Positions 41,870-50,418 of a stretch of 64,000 nucleotides of DNA are shown here, one piece after another. Positions within the stretch are counted from its first letter, which is position 1, and each line of letters opens with the position of its first letter. This DNA comes from an uncultured Chitinophagaceae bacterium (GTDB lineage Bacteria > Bacteroidota > Bacteroidia > Chitinophagales > Chitinophagaceae). The stretch covers positions 970,955-1,034,954 of the forward strand of contig CALCII010000011.1 of the NCBI GenBank assembly GCA_937907395.1. Reading direction: 5' to 3'. The translations under genes were made by a program, and so were the position numbers. The notes beneath the pieces are model-generated. The model did no database searches. It had not been told where the DNA came from and saw only the letters and a program-made list of their open reading frames with translations.

Positions 41870-42649
41870 ATGATGGTAACAATTGGTAGTACAGGACGAT
41901 TATACAAATCCTATTTCTTGTTTTTGTTTTGCCTGCTGAGTTTCCCTTTTGCAGCAGGAGCACAGGTAAAGCAAACCAGTTCAGAAGAACAATTATGGTT
42001 TGGATATTTCAATCAAACCCGTCTTACAAAAAAGTGGGGTGTTTGGGCCGATGTTCATTTGCGAACAAAAGAGGATTTTGTTAATCAGCTCTCACAATTC
42101 ATAGTAAGGCCTGGTTTAACCTTTTACCTAAACGATGACGTAAAGCTGACAGCGGCTTATGCTTTTGTAAATCATTTCCCATCTGACAACCACAAAAATA
42201 TTTCTCAGCCTGAGCATCGTTTGTGGCAGCAGTTGCAGTGGCACACAAAGTATCCGGGTGTACGGTTAATGCAGTGGCTCCGGTTGGAAGAGCGGTTCCG
42301 CAGAAAAATTAAAAACGATAATGAGTTGGCCGATGGGTACAATTTTAATTACCGCATCCGTTACAATATTCTTGCTCAGGTGCCTTTGTCAAAAAAGCGA
42401 TTTCAGCCCGGAACATTTTCTGCAGTTGCCAGCAACGAAGTGTTTGTGAACTTTGGAAAAGAAATTGTTTATAATTATTTTGATCAGAACCGGTTTTTTG
42501 CCGGGGTTCATTATCATGTAAACAAGCATGATAATCTGCAGCTGGGCTATATGAATGTATTTCAACAGTTGTCTGCAGGAAATAAATACCGTTCACTGCA
42601 TACCTTCCGAATATTTTATTTTCATAATCTTTCACTCTTAAAAAAGTAA
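41870..42649 (+). CDS. DUF2490 outer-membrane protein
   Basis: A 259-residue exported protein, signal peptide ending FAAGAQ. EEQLWFGYFNQTRLTKKWGVWADVHLRTKEDFVNQLSQFIVRPGLTFYLND, EHRLWQQLQWHTKY, QWLRLEERFRRKI and NFNYRIRYNILAQVPL are DUF2490 hallmarks; the C-terminus ends in barrel-like FRIFYFHNLSLLKK. It is a paralogue of the DUF2490 protein at 36654. Followed five bases later by an aldo/keto reductase, so probably an operon with it. Confidence 0.85.
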   Translation: MMVTIGSTGRLYKSYFLFLFCLLSFPFAAGAQVKQTSSEEQLWFGYFNQTRLTKKWGVWADVHLRTKEDFVNQLSQFIVRPGLTFYLNDDVKLTAAYAFVNHFPSDNHKNISQPEHRLWQQLQWHTKYPGVRLMQWLRLEERFRRKIKNDNELADGYNFNYRIRYNILAQVPLSKKRFQPGTFSAVASNEVFVNFGKEIVYNYFDQNRFFAGVHYHVNKHDNLQLGYMNVFQQLSAGNKYRSLHTFRIFYFHNLSLLKK

Positions 42650-42654
42650 TATAA

Positions 42655-43551
42655 ATGCAAAAGATTTATCTGAGCGACTCAGGCCCAAAGGTTTCACCTG
42701 CTGTTTATGGTTTTTACCGTTGGCAGGCAGAGGATCTTACAAAGATTCAAATGGATTCTATCGTGGGGCTTTGCCTTGATCTGGGTATTAATACGTTTGA
42801 TCATGCAGATGTATACGGCGGATATCATTGCGAAGAGTTATTTGGACGGGTATTGAAAGAGAAAGGTGTGAAAAGAGAGGATGTGGTTTTGTTTACCAAA
42901 GCCGGACTTCGGTTACCTCACTATTCACAGCCGGATGTGCGAGTAAAACATTATAATACATCTCGTGAACATATTCTGAAAAGCCTGGATCAGTCGTTAA
43001 TAAATCTGCAGACAGATTACGTTGATATTTTTTTATTGAATCAGCTGGATGCTGTTTCAAACCTCGAAGAGACGGCGCTTACTTTACAACGTATCCGTGA
43101 ATCCGGAAAAGCAAAGCATATTGGGGTTGTGAATTTTTCTGTTTTTCAACACCAGTTACTCAGTTCTTATTTGCGGGTTCCCTTAGTAACCAATCATATC
43201 GAACTGAATTTGTTAAATACAACTGCATTCGATAACGGACAGGTGGATTATATTAAACAACGGTACATGCGTCCGCTGGCAATGTCTCCTCTTGCAGAAG
43301 GTAAGATAGCCGACAGCTCAGAAAAAATACCGCTTCAATTGAGAGGGCGCCTGGAAGATCTTGCTAAGAAATACAATGTACATTTTGAATCATTGGCCGT
43401 AGCCTGGTTGGTAAAACTGGGAGCTTTGCCTTTGATTGGTACAACCAATGATCAACGGATCAGAAATATTGTGGCTGCTTTTGATGTTGACCTCGACATT
43501 CAGGATTGGTACGATTTATATACAGTTGCAAAAGGAGGAGAATTGGTGTAA
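42655..43551 (+). CDS. Aldo/keto reductase
   Basis: A 298-residue (beta/alpha)8 NADPH oxidoreductase of the YdhF/Tas-like group. LDLGINTFDHADVYGGYHCEELFGRVLKEK holds the catalytic Asp and Tyr, VVLFTKAG the Lys, and YNTSREHILKSLDQSLINLQTDYVDIFLLNQLD the substrate-side region (the usual His of LLHxxD is replaced by Asn, LLNQLD). SPLAEGKI and LPLIGTTNDQRIRN form the NADP site. Natural substrate unknown. It lies in the sulfur-locus accessory block. Confidence 0.88.
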   Translation: MQKIYLSDSGPKVSPAVYGFYRWQAEDLTKIQMDSIVGLCLDLGINTFDHADVYGGYHCEELFGRVLKEKGVKREDVVLFTKAGLRLPHYSQPDVRVKHYNTSREHILKSLDQSLINLQTDYVDIFLLNQLDAVSNLEETALTLQRIRESGKAKHIGVVNFSVFQHQLLSSYLRVPLVTNHIELNLLNTTAFDNGQVDYIKQRYMRPLAMSPLAEGKIADSSEKIPLQLRGRLEDLAKKYNVHFESLAVAWLVKLGALPLIGTTNDQRIRNIVAAFDVDLDIQDWYDLYTVAKGGELV

Positions 43552-43576
43552 CTCTATCAGCTATCTAAGTTTTTAT

Positions 43577-43852
43577 ATGTTATTAATTGAAGCCGATATT
43601 GTCAATTATGTACCTGTCTCATTAAAAGGTATGGTAAAAGAAGCCGAATCCAATCGGCCCATAGGTAAAGCTTCTTTGTACATTCTATATGATGATTTGC
43701 CTGTCAGTTCCAATAAAGAGGGATTTTTTGGAGTTCATACGTGGCAGAATTTTCCGTTGACAATTGTGGCAGAACATCCCGAGTATCAACGACAAGAGGT
43801 TGTTGTTTCCGATTCGCAAAGCCCTGTTATTATTGATCTTAAACATAAGTAA
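43577..43852 (+). CDS. Small carboxypeptidase-regulatory-like domain protein
   Basis: A 91-residue protein from the ATG at 43577 (the frame is open into the aldo/keto reductase gene). VPVSLKGMVKEAESNRPIGKASLYILYDDLPVSSNKEGFFGVHTWQNFPLTIVAEHPEYQRQEVVV has the repeated beta-sandwich pattern of the CarboxypepD_reg domain found at TonB receptor N-termini. No signal peptide is visible, which is odd for this domain, so it may act in the cytoplasm or be mis-started. Two bases separate it from the next gene. Confidence 0.6.
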   Translation: MLLIEADIVNYVPVSLKGMVKEAESNRPIGKASLYILYDDLPVSSNKEGFFGVHTWQNFPLTIVAEHPEYQRQEVVVSDSQSPVIIDLKHK

Positions 43853-43854
43853 TC

Positions 43855-45072
43855 ATGCATTTGAATTGGCTCGCATTAGCAGTACCATTTTTTGTTGTAT
43901 TGATGTTGGCAGAATATGCCGTAAGTAAGAAACGGAATCTTGAACTTTTCAGCTTCAAAGAATCTGTTGCTAATATCAACGTTGGGATAGCAGAACGCCT
44001 TTGCGATTTGTTTACCACCGGTTTATTTTTCTATGTGTTTCAGTGGATATATAATAACGTAGCAATTTTTCATTTTCAACCCGGATGGATCACCTGGCTG
44101 CTTTTATTTCTGTTCACTGACTTTTTGTGGTACTGGTATCATCGTTTCGGGCATGAAGTGAACCTGTTCTGGTCGGCACACGTGGTGCATCATCAGAGTG
44201 AAGAGTATAATTTTACAGTATCGGCACGTATTACGGTTATCCAGGCTGCTTTCCGTTGTTTGTTCTGGTCATTTCTTCCTTTGCTTGGATTTCCTCCACA
44301 CATGATTACAGTTTTGCTTTTGATACATGGTGCCTATCCTTTCTTTACACATACACAATTGGTAGGGAAACTGGGTTGGATTGAATACATTTTTGTAACA
44401 CCTTCCCATCACAGGGTTCATCATAGCAGCAACCCTGCTTATCTCGATAAAAACTATGGTGATGTGCTGATTATCTGGGATAAACTATTTGGCACTTTTG
44501 TTAGTGAAACAGAGAAGCCTGTGTATGGATTAACCAAACCATTGAATAATTATAGCTTTTTATGGCAGCATTTTCATTTCACGCTGGAGATGTTGATTTC
44601 ATTTCGTTTGGCAAAAGGTGTTAAGGCAAAACTGAAAACCATTTTTGGCAGACCCGATGATATTGATCCCCGCATCCGAACATGGCTGGAACGAAAACTA
44701 TTGATAAAAGATAAACGGAATATTGTGGAGCATAAACTTACGAGGGCTATTACATGGCAAACCGTTTCCACATTGACCATTTTATTCTTTGTTATTTTAT
44801 TTGAACATCATCTCAACGGCTTGCAACTATTGATTGCCAGTTTGTTTATCCTGGCAAGTGTTATCAATACCGGCGCCATGCTGGAGCATAAGGACTGGGT
44901 GTTTTACCTGGAGTTTGCACGGGTATTTATTATTTACCTCTTTGCCACCACCTGGCATTTGCATCCTTATGTAAATATCACTTTGCTGATTTTCCTCTTA
45001 TTGATGGTATCTTTTTTCAGAAGTCTCCATAAACGGTATACTTCTTACCTGTTTGAAGTGGCCCGGGTTTAA
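43855..45072 (+). CDS. Sterol desaturase / fatty acid hydroxylase family membrane protein
   Basis: A 405-residue integral membrane di-iron enzyme. The eight-histidine motif is intact: WYHRFGHEVN (HX3H), HVVHHQSEEYN (HX2HH), and SHHRVHHSSNPAYLDKNYGD (HX2HH). About seven transmembrane helices surround it; a C-terminal segment after residue 300 adds further membrane helices. Family members oxidise lipids (hydroxylation or desaturation, also alkylglycerol cleavage). Exact substrate unknown. Probably co-transcribed with the small gene upstream. Confidence 0.88.
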   Translation: MHLNWLALAVPFFVVLMLAEYAVSKKRNLELFSFKESVANINVGIAERLCDLFTTGLFFYVFQWIYNNVAIFHFQPGWITWLLLFLFTDFLWYWYHRFGHEVNLFWSAHVVHHQSEEYNFTVSARITVIQAAFRCLFWSFLPLLGFPPHMITVLLLIHGAYPFFTHTQLVGKLGWIEYIFVTPSHHRVHHSSNPAYLDKNYGDVLIIWDKLFGTFVSETEKPVYGLTKPLNNYSFLWQHFHFTLEMLISFRLAKGVKAKLKTIFGRPDDIDPRIRTWLERKLLIKDKRNIVEHKLTRAITWQTVSTLTILFFVILFEHHLNGLQLLIASLFILASVINTGAMLEHKDWVFYLEFARVFIIYLFATTWHLHPYVNITLLIFLLLMVSFFRSLHKRYTSYLFEVARV

Positions 45073-45166
45073 CGATGGTTCGTTACCATTGTTGGCGCTG
45101 TAAACAAAAGAGATCCTTCCTTTTTTTCTTTTGGGTATTGTATCTTCGTGCTATATCAAAAATAAT

Positions 45167-45604
45167 ATGGCACTGATCTCTGCATCTATTACCCACGGAT
45201 CTTACGGACTTACTTTAACCGATGCCGGTGGCAACAGCATGAAAATTGATATTCCTGTTGACCAGGGCGGAAACGGTAAAGGCATGCGTCCCATGCAAAC
45301 AGTACTGGCAGCATTAATTGGTTGCAGTACAGTTGATATTGTAAGCATCCTGAAAAAACAACGCCAGGAAATTTCATCTTTTCGTGTGGATGTGGATGGC
45401 GAACGTGAAAAAGGAAAAGAACCTTCTCTCTGGGAAACCGTTGAGCTCAAATTTATGATTGATGGAACGGTGGATGCCGGTAAAGCCTATCGTGCAGCTG
45501 AACTTTCCATGAATAAGTATTGTTCTGTTGCTGAAACATTACGCAAAGCCGGAGCAAACATTTCGTTCACGGTTGTTGTAAACGGACAAACCTATCAACC
45601 TTAA
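45167..45604 (+). CDS. OsmC-family peroxidase
   Basis: A 145-residue OsmC/Ohr-like protein from the ATG at 45167. The family cysteines are in LAALIGCSTVDIVSILKKQRQ and NKYCSVAETLRKAG. OsmC proteins reduce organic hydroperoxides through these two cysteines as a dimer; some YhfA-like members are less characterised. It precedes metZ by 12 bases, so it may shield sulfur metabolism from peroxides. Confidence 0.88.
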   Translation: MALISASITHGSYGLTLTDAGGNSMKIDIPVDQGGNGKGMRPMQTVLAALIGCSTVDIVSILKKQRQEISSFRVDVDGEREKGKEPSLWETVELKFMIDGTVDAGKAYRAAELSMNKYCSVAETLRKAGANISFTVVVNGQTYQP

Positions 45605-45616
45605 TTCGTATCATTC

Positions 45617-46789
45617 ATGGCACAGCATAATCAAACCAAAGCCATCCGTTCGCAAATGAAAAGAACGGAGCAGAAAGAACATAGTACGCCTTTATTTCTT
45701 ACCAGTAGTTTTGTATATGATTCAGCAGAAGATATGGCAGCTGCCTTTGCCGATGATTCGCTGGATGTAAATATCTACTCCCGGTTCTCCAACCCAACTG
45801 TGGATGAATTCATCAACAAAATTGCAGAACTCGAAGGTGCAGAAGATGGCATTGCAACCGGTACAGGTATGGCGGCTGTTTTTTCAACGTTCATGACCTT
45901 CTTAAGCCAAGGGGATCATATCATTTCTGCCTCGGCTGTGTTTGGTTCCACTCATACCATTCTTACAAAATATCTTCCTAAGTGGGGCATTGAATCATCT
46001 TACTTCAACATGAATGAACCGGAGAGCATTGAAGCGTTGATTCGTCCCGCTACAAAAATGCTGTATGTGGAAACGCCTTCCAATCCCGGGCTTGATATCA
46101 TTGACCTGGAATATGTTTCGGCATTATGTAAAAAGCACAATGTATTATTTGTGGTTGATAATTGCTTTGCCACACCTGCTGTACAACAGCCGATTCAATT
46201 TGGTGCCGACCTGGTACTTCACTCAGCCACCAAATTCATTGATGGGCAGGGACGGGTATTAGGCGGAGTAGTGGTGGGGCCAAAAGATCTCATCAATCAA
46301 TTGTATTTATTTGTTCGTAATACAGGCCCTTCATTGAGTCCGTTTAATGCATGGGTGCTTACAAAAAGTCTGGAAACATTATTTATACGAATGGACAGGC
46401 ATGCAGATAGTGCATTGAAGATTGCGAAGCATTTCCAACATCATCCAAAACTGAACTGGGTAAAGTATCCGTTTCTGGAAACACACCCTCAATATGAAAT
46501 TGCAAAAAAGCAAATGAGTAATGGCGGTGGTATTCTCACCTTTGAATTGAAAGGAGGGTTGGATGCCGGAAGAACTTTTTTGAATTCATTGCAAATGCTG
46601 AGCATGACCAATAACCTGGGCGACAGTCGCACAATTGCTTCTCACCCGGCTTCCACTACTCACTCTAAACTTACTGTAAGCGAAAAACAAGCAGTGGGTA
46701 TCACAGATGGGCTGGTGAGGGTTTCGGTTGGATTAGAACATGTGGATGATATTATTGCCGATCTGGAACAGGCGTTGGCAAAAGCATAA
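45617..46789 (+). CDS. metZ: O-succinyl/acetylhomoserine sulfhydrylase MetZ-like
   Basis: A 390-residue Cys/Met-metabolism PLP enzyme. KEHSTPLFLTSSFVYDSAEDMAAAFADD, YSRFSNPTVDEFINKIAELEGAE, VDNCFATPAVQQPIQFGADLVLHSATKFIDGQGRVLGG (PLP lysine in SATKF, with the DGQGRVLGG signature of MetZ) and DSRTIASHPASTTHSKL are clear. It lacks the MetY insert. It forms homocysteine with sulfide from an activated homoserine. This is a second sulfhydrylase beside MetY. It ends one base before the convergent transglutaminase gene. Confidence 0.92.
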   Translation: MAQHNQTKAIRSQMKRTEQKEHSTPLFLTSSFVYDSAEDMAAAFADDSLDVNIYSRFSNPTVDEFINKIAELEGAEDGIATGTGMAAVFSTFMTFLSQGDHIISASAVFGSTHTILTKYLPKWGIESSYFNMNEPESIEALIRPATKMLYVETPSNPGLDIIDLEYVSALCKKHNVLFVVDNCFATPAVQQPIQFGADLVLHSATKFIDGQGRVLGGVVVGPKDLINQLYLFVRNTGPSLSPFNAWVLTKSLETLFIRMDRHADSALKIAKHFQHHPKLNWVKYPFLETHPQYEIAKKQMSNGGGILTFELKGGLDAGRTFLNSLQMLSMTNNLGDSRTIASHPASTTHSKLTVSEKQAVGITDGLVRVSVGLEHVDDIIADLEQALAKA

Positions 46790-46790
46790 T

Positions 46791-47747
46791 TTATTGTTGC
46801 TGCTGTTGCTGTTGATCATGTCCGGGAACATAGATGGGTTCGTCATCCAGCACAGGTAAATGCTGCTCTGATTCCATCGTTACTTTGTTGATCTCTTCAA
46901 ATGTATGCCCGTCTTCATAGCCAACTGATACATACACAGATAAAACCTGTCGTGCCACTCCTTTAAATAATCCTTTGGCCGGAGTACAATCTTTGAAGTC
47001 TCTTCCCACTGCTAATTTTACGTGATTGTTTTGTACCCATACATTGTTGGTAGGGTCTATGCCGGCCCATCCATAACCCGGTATCCATGCTTCCACCCAT
47101 GCATGTGTGGCGCCTTCTCCACGCATACCATTTTTATTGGGACAAATATAACCGCTCACATAACGGCAGGCGATGTTCAAAGAACGAAGAAGTTGAAGTA
47201 ATACATGTGCAAAATCCTGGCAAACGCCACTTTTATGATCAAGGATTTCATCTACTGTTGTATCAAAATCGGTAATGCCTTTTATATATTGAAAGTTGGA
47301 AAAGATGTATTCGTTACAATCCTGAATAATTGCAGGTAATGATTTTTCTTCACTATACACTTCTCTGGCAATCCGTTCAATTTCTTTTTGGTTGGAAATA
47401 AATTCAGGTTGTTTTAATTCGGCGAGAATTATAATGCTTTCTGCTATGTTTGAATCAGGAATAAAATCTTCATGTAAAAAACTTAATTCTCTTCCTTTTA
47501 CACGAATGGTTAGCCGGCTGTCGATCACTAATTCATGGTGCGAGGCTGCAATATTAAAAATAGCCGTTCTGTTGCCCCAGTAATCCGGAAACAGATGAAG
47601 TGACGGATGATTAGTAATATTCAATTCGTGCTGCAGAATTTCCTGTTCATTGCAGATGTACGGATGAATTTTTACCTGGTTAAGGCTTTCTCTCACAGGC
47701 CGGCTGTAATCGTACCTGGTAACATGATGAATACTGAAAATTGACAT
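46791..47747 (-). CDS. Transglutaminase-like family protein
   Basis: A 318-residue protein with the N-terminal bacterial transglutaminase-like beta domain (IHHVTRYDYSRPVRESLNQVKIHP) and a cysteine-protease-fold core: SGVCQDFAHVLLQLLRSLNIACRYVSGY (Cys), GATHAWVEAWIPGYGWAGIDPTNN (His, Asp). It ends in seven glutamines (CAG/CAA repeat, tract-length variable). Last gene of the ATP-grasp/alpha-E/transglutaminase trio, predicted by comparative genomics to make or cut peptide-like amide bonds. Confidence 0.9.
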   Translation of the reverse strand: MSIFSIHHVTRYDYSRPVRESLNQVKIHPYICNEQEILQHELNITNHPSLHLFPDYWGNRTAIFNIAASHHELVIDSRLTIRVKGRELSFLHEDFIPDSNIAESIIILAELKQPEFISNQKEIERIAREVYSEEKSLPAIIQDCNEYIFSNFQYIKGITDFDTTVDEILDHKSGVCQDFAHVLLQLLRSLNIACRYVSGYICPNKNGMRGEGATHAWVEAWIPGYGWAGIDPTNNVWVQNNHVKLAVGRDFKDCTPAKGLFKGVARQVLSVYVSVGYEDGHTFEEINKVTMESEQHLPVLDDEPIYVPGHDQQQQQQQ

Positions 47748-47766
47748 AAAATCTGGAAAACCAAAA

Positions 47767-48705
47767 TTAAGAGTAAGAGAAAAAAGTTTGCCCTAACTGA
47801 TTTGTAAATTGAAATAAATCTCTTTGTACCTGCCCCAGGAATTCAATTACACCTTGTTGCTGTATATAAAACATATCTGCAAACTGAATACGGCTGTTGA
47901 AACGGCTGTATTCCAATGAAAGTTGCCTTGCTTCGTGTGATTGATTTCCTTTCACTACGTCCTGCATATATTTTTCAATACGGTTGAGTGAATATTTTAC
48001 AGAGCGTGGAAAGTTTTTATCAAGGATCAACTGGTCTACTACATTGAGATGTGTGTCTGTACTTCTGTATGTTTTTAAATGATGTTCATAGCCTGATAAG
48101 CTTAATAACAGATTCCGCCAGTAAAGAATGTCACGCTCTTGTGCAGAGTTATAATCTGTTTCCTCAAATTGTCTTCTGGCTAGTTGTGTGGTAAGCAAAC
48201 AACGTTCTGTCAGGCGCCCCAGGTTCATAAAGCTCCAGCCAATACCACGAGGCATGGTAGTGTCTATGATACCTGCATAAAGAATGGTGCTGCGTAATAA
48301 CTCATCAATCAATGGCAAAACGTCTGTATGATATAGTTGATTGTTGAATCGTTGATCCAATGTGTGGTGATACATCTGGTTAACATGCTCCCACACTTCT
48401 TTGGTTATATGGTCCTGGATGCCTCTTGCGTTTTCTCTTGCCTTTCCAATAATTTCTTTCAATGAATTATTATTGCGTTCTCCGGCAATGAGATATTGAA
48501 TGGCTTTGTTGGTTTGAAATTCCAGTTCATTCACCTGTTCTTCATTGGCATTGCTGAACAACTCAAGAATGGGCCTCCAGCTTAGGTTGGCTGTGCCATC
48601 ATCCAAAGAAAGAATATAGTTGGTATGAATAACACGTAGCAATCCTTCGCTCCGTTCCATGTACCGGTTCAGCCAAAACAATGAATCTGCAATTCTACTC
48701 AGCAT
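47767..48705 (-). CDS. Alpha-E domain protein
   Basis: A 312-residue all-helical protein of the alpha-E family: LSRIADSLFWLNRYMERSEGLLRVIHTNYILSLDD opening, VWEHVNQMYHHTL, PRGIGWSFMNLGRLTERCLLTTQLA, and SVKYSLNRIEKYMQDV. It always travels with the circularly permuted ATP-grasp and the transglutaminase-like genes; the biochemical role is not known. It follows the ATP-grasp gene by 49 bases and precedes the transglutaminase by 19. Confidence 0.9.
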   Translation of the reverse strand: MLSRIADSLFWLNRYMERSEGLLRVIHTNYILSLDDGTANLSWRPILELFSNANEEQVNELEFQTNKAIQYLIAGERNNNSLKEIIGKARENARGIQDHITKEVWEHVNQMYHHTLDQRFNNQLYHTDVLPLIDELLRSTILYAGIIDTTMPRGIGWSFMNLGRLTERCLLTTQLARRQFEETDYNSAQERDILYWRNLLLSLSGYEHHLKTYRSTDTHLNVVDQLILDKNFPRSVKYSLNRIEKYMQDVVKGNQSHEARQLSLEYSRFNSRIQFADMFYIQQQGVIEFLGQVQRDLFQFTNQLGQTFFSYS

Positions 48706-48754
48706 GAAGATTATAATTTAAATCTGCAAACATTAATTTAAACAGGTAGTGATC

Positions 48755-50200
48755 TTAATCCACTACCCATGTGTCTTTACTTCCTCCTCCCTGTGAAGAG
48801 TTTACTACCAATGATCCTTCCCGTAGTGCCACCCTTGTTAAACCGCCCGGAACAATTTCAATTCCGTTGGGGCCACACAATGCATACGGACGAAGATCCA
48901 CATGACGTGGTGCTAATTGTCCGTTAATCAAACAGGGTACTGTAGAAAGTTTGATAATAGGTTGCGCAATAAACTCACGGGGATTCTGCAGTATAGCTGT
49001 TTTAAAATCATCCACTTCTTTGTCGGTGGTTTTGTTACCCATCAGCATACCATAACCACCCGACTGGTTGGTGCGTTTGATCACCATATTGCCAATATTG
49101 CTAAAGACATAGTTTCTTTCTTCTTCATTCTCCAAATGATAAGTGGGTACATTGGGAAGAATGGGTTCTTCATTGAGATAATACCGGATCATCGCAGGTA
49201 CATAAGCATAAACCGCTTTATCATCTGCCACGCCGTTTCCTACTGCATTGATCAAAGCAACGGTTCCTTTCCGGTAAGCACTCATAATGCCGGGCACACC
49301 CAGCACACTATCCGGGCGAAATGCCAATGGATCGAGGAAGTCGTCATCAATACGTCTGTAGATTACATCCACTTGTTGCAAGCCCGTGGTTGTTTTCATA
49401 AATACCTTATGATCATCCACTATCAGGTCATTTCCTTCCACCAATGGAATACCCATTTGGCGGGCAAGAAAAGTATGTTCGTAATAAGCCGAGTTATAAA
49501 TACCGGGCGTTAATAAGACAACAGTTGGATGCGAAACGTAACGTGGTGATAAGGAAAGCAGGATGTTATGAAGCAACAACGGATAATTGTTGATCATACG
49601 AACCCTGTTGTTGGCCAGTGTATCAGGAAAGAGGCGTTTGGTTACTTCCCTGTTTTCCAGCATATAAGAAACACCGGAAGGAGTGCGGAGGTTATCTTCT
49701 AAAATATAGAAAGTTCCATTTTCTCCCCGGATGAGATCAATACCGGAAATATGAACATAGATGCCGTGCGGAACTTTAATTCCTTTCACTTCACGGTTGT
49801 AGTTACTGCAACTGGCAATCAGTTCTGCCGGAATAATACCGTCTTTCAGAATTTGTTGATCATGATAAATATCATTGAGAAAAAGGTTCAGTGCTTTTAA
49901 CCGTTGCTTGATTCCTGTTTCCACATGAAGCCATTCGGCTGCAGTAATGATGCGGGGAAGAATGTCGAACGGGAAAATGCGTTCAATGCCTTTATTGTCA
50001 GAATAAACTGTGAACGTGATTCCCTGGTTCATGAAAAGACGGTTTGCCAGGTCTTCCTTCTCCTGCAAATCTTTCAATGAATATTTCCTGATGCTCTCGG
50101 CCAGCCGTTCATAAGTAGCCCGAATACCATCGGAGCCGGCCATTTCATCCCAAAAAGCGGGATTGTGGTGATAGTTTTCAAATAGTGATTCACCTGTCAT
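48755..50200 (-). CDS. Circularly permuted type 2 ATP-grasp protein
   Basis: A 481-residue ATP-grasp from the ATG at 50200 (MTGESLFENYHHNPAFWDEM); the frame is open upstream to 50488 but that part crosses hairpins and has no family match. FPFDILPRIITAAEWLHVETGIKQRLKALNLFLNDIYHDQQIL, GIYVHISGIDLIRGENGTFYILEDNLRTPSGVSYMLENR, DVIYRRIDDDFLDPLAFRPDSVLGVPG, ERNYVFSNIGNMVIKRTNQSGGYGML and HVDLRPYALCGPNG match the family. It should form an ATP-dependent carboxylate-amine bond. Heads the trio. Confidence 0.92.
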   Translation of the reverse strand: MTGESLFENYHHNPAFWDEMAGSDGIRATYERLAESIRKYSLKDLQEKEDLANRLFMNQGITFTVYSDNKGIERIFPFDILPRIITAAEWLHVETGIKQRLKALNLFLNDIYHDQQILKDGIIPAELIASCSNYNREVKGIKVPHGIYVHISGIDLIRGENGTFYILEDNLRTPSGVSYMLENREVTKRLFPDTLANNRVRMINNYPLLLHNILLSLSPRYVSHPTVVLLTPGIYNSAYYEHTFLARQMGIPLVEGNDLIVDDHKVFMKTTTGLQQVDVIYRRIDDDFLDPLAFRPDSVLGVPGIMSAYRKGTVALINAVGNGVADDKAVYAYVPAMIRYYLNEEPILPNVPTYHLENEEERNYVFSNIGNMVIKRTNQSGGYGMLMGNKTTDKEVDDFKTAILQNPREFIAQPIIKLSTVPCLINGQLAPRHVDLRPYALCGPNGIEIVPGGLTRVALREGSLVVNSSQGGGSKDTWVVD

Positions 50201-50235
50201 ACCAACAGACTCCTCTTTAGATTTAAGTGTTAAGT

Positions 50236-50275
50236 AAAAAAAAGCTTGCGGGAAACGATGAGGTTTCCGGCAAGC
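50236..50275 (-). terminator. Terminator-like hairpin in the leader of the ATP-grasp operon
   Basis: On the minus strand GCTTGC-C-GGAAAC pairs with GTTTCC-C-GCAAGC around CTCATC (50275-50244; one mismatch), followed by nine T. It lies 35-75 bases upstream of the ATP-grasp start and after a TATATTCG box (minus strand, about 50280-50290). That makes it an attenuator or the end of a very short RNA, not the end of the upstream gene, which has its own hairpin. Confidence 0.65.
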
Positions 50276-50365
50276 AATCGAACCGAATATAACTAAAATG
50301 TTTGAAAAGGGGAGACAGATTGCAAAATTTTCAGAATATGAGATTGAAATATGCTGATAAAACAG

Positions 50366-50389
50366 AGACCCCGGCAAAAGCCGGGGTCT
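50366..50389 (-). terminator. Hairpin terminator after the exported hypothetical gene
   Basis: AGACCCCGGC (50366-50375), loop AAAA, GCCGGGGTCT (50380-50389): perfect ten-base stem, 30 bases past the minus-strand gene ending at 50419. A short T-rich stretch follows on the minus strand. Confidence 0.75.
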
Positions 50390-50418
50390 GAGATATAACC
50401 TGATAAAACCAAAACGTC

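Noticed and set aside
46791..46812. Poly-glutamine coding run as a repeat array
   Set aside because: Only seven codons at the C-terminus of the transglutaminase-like protein; a simple triplet tract, noted in that entry.
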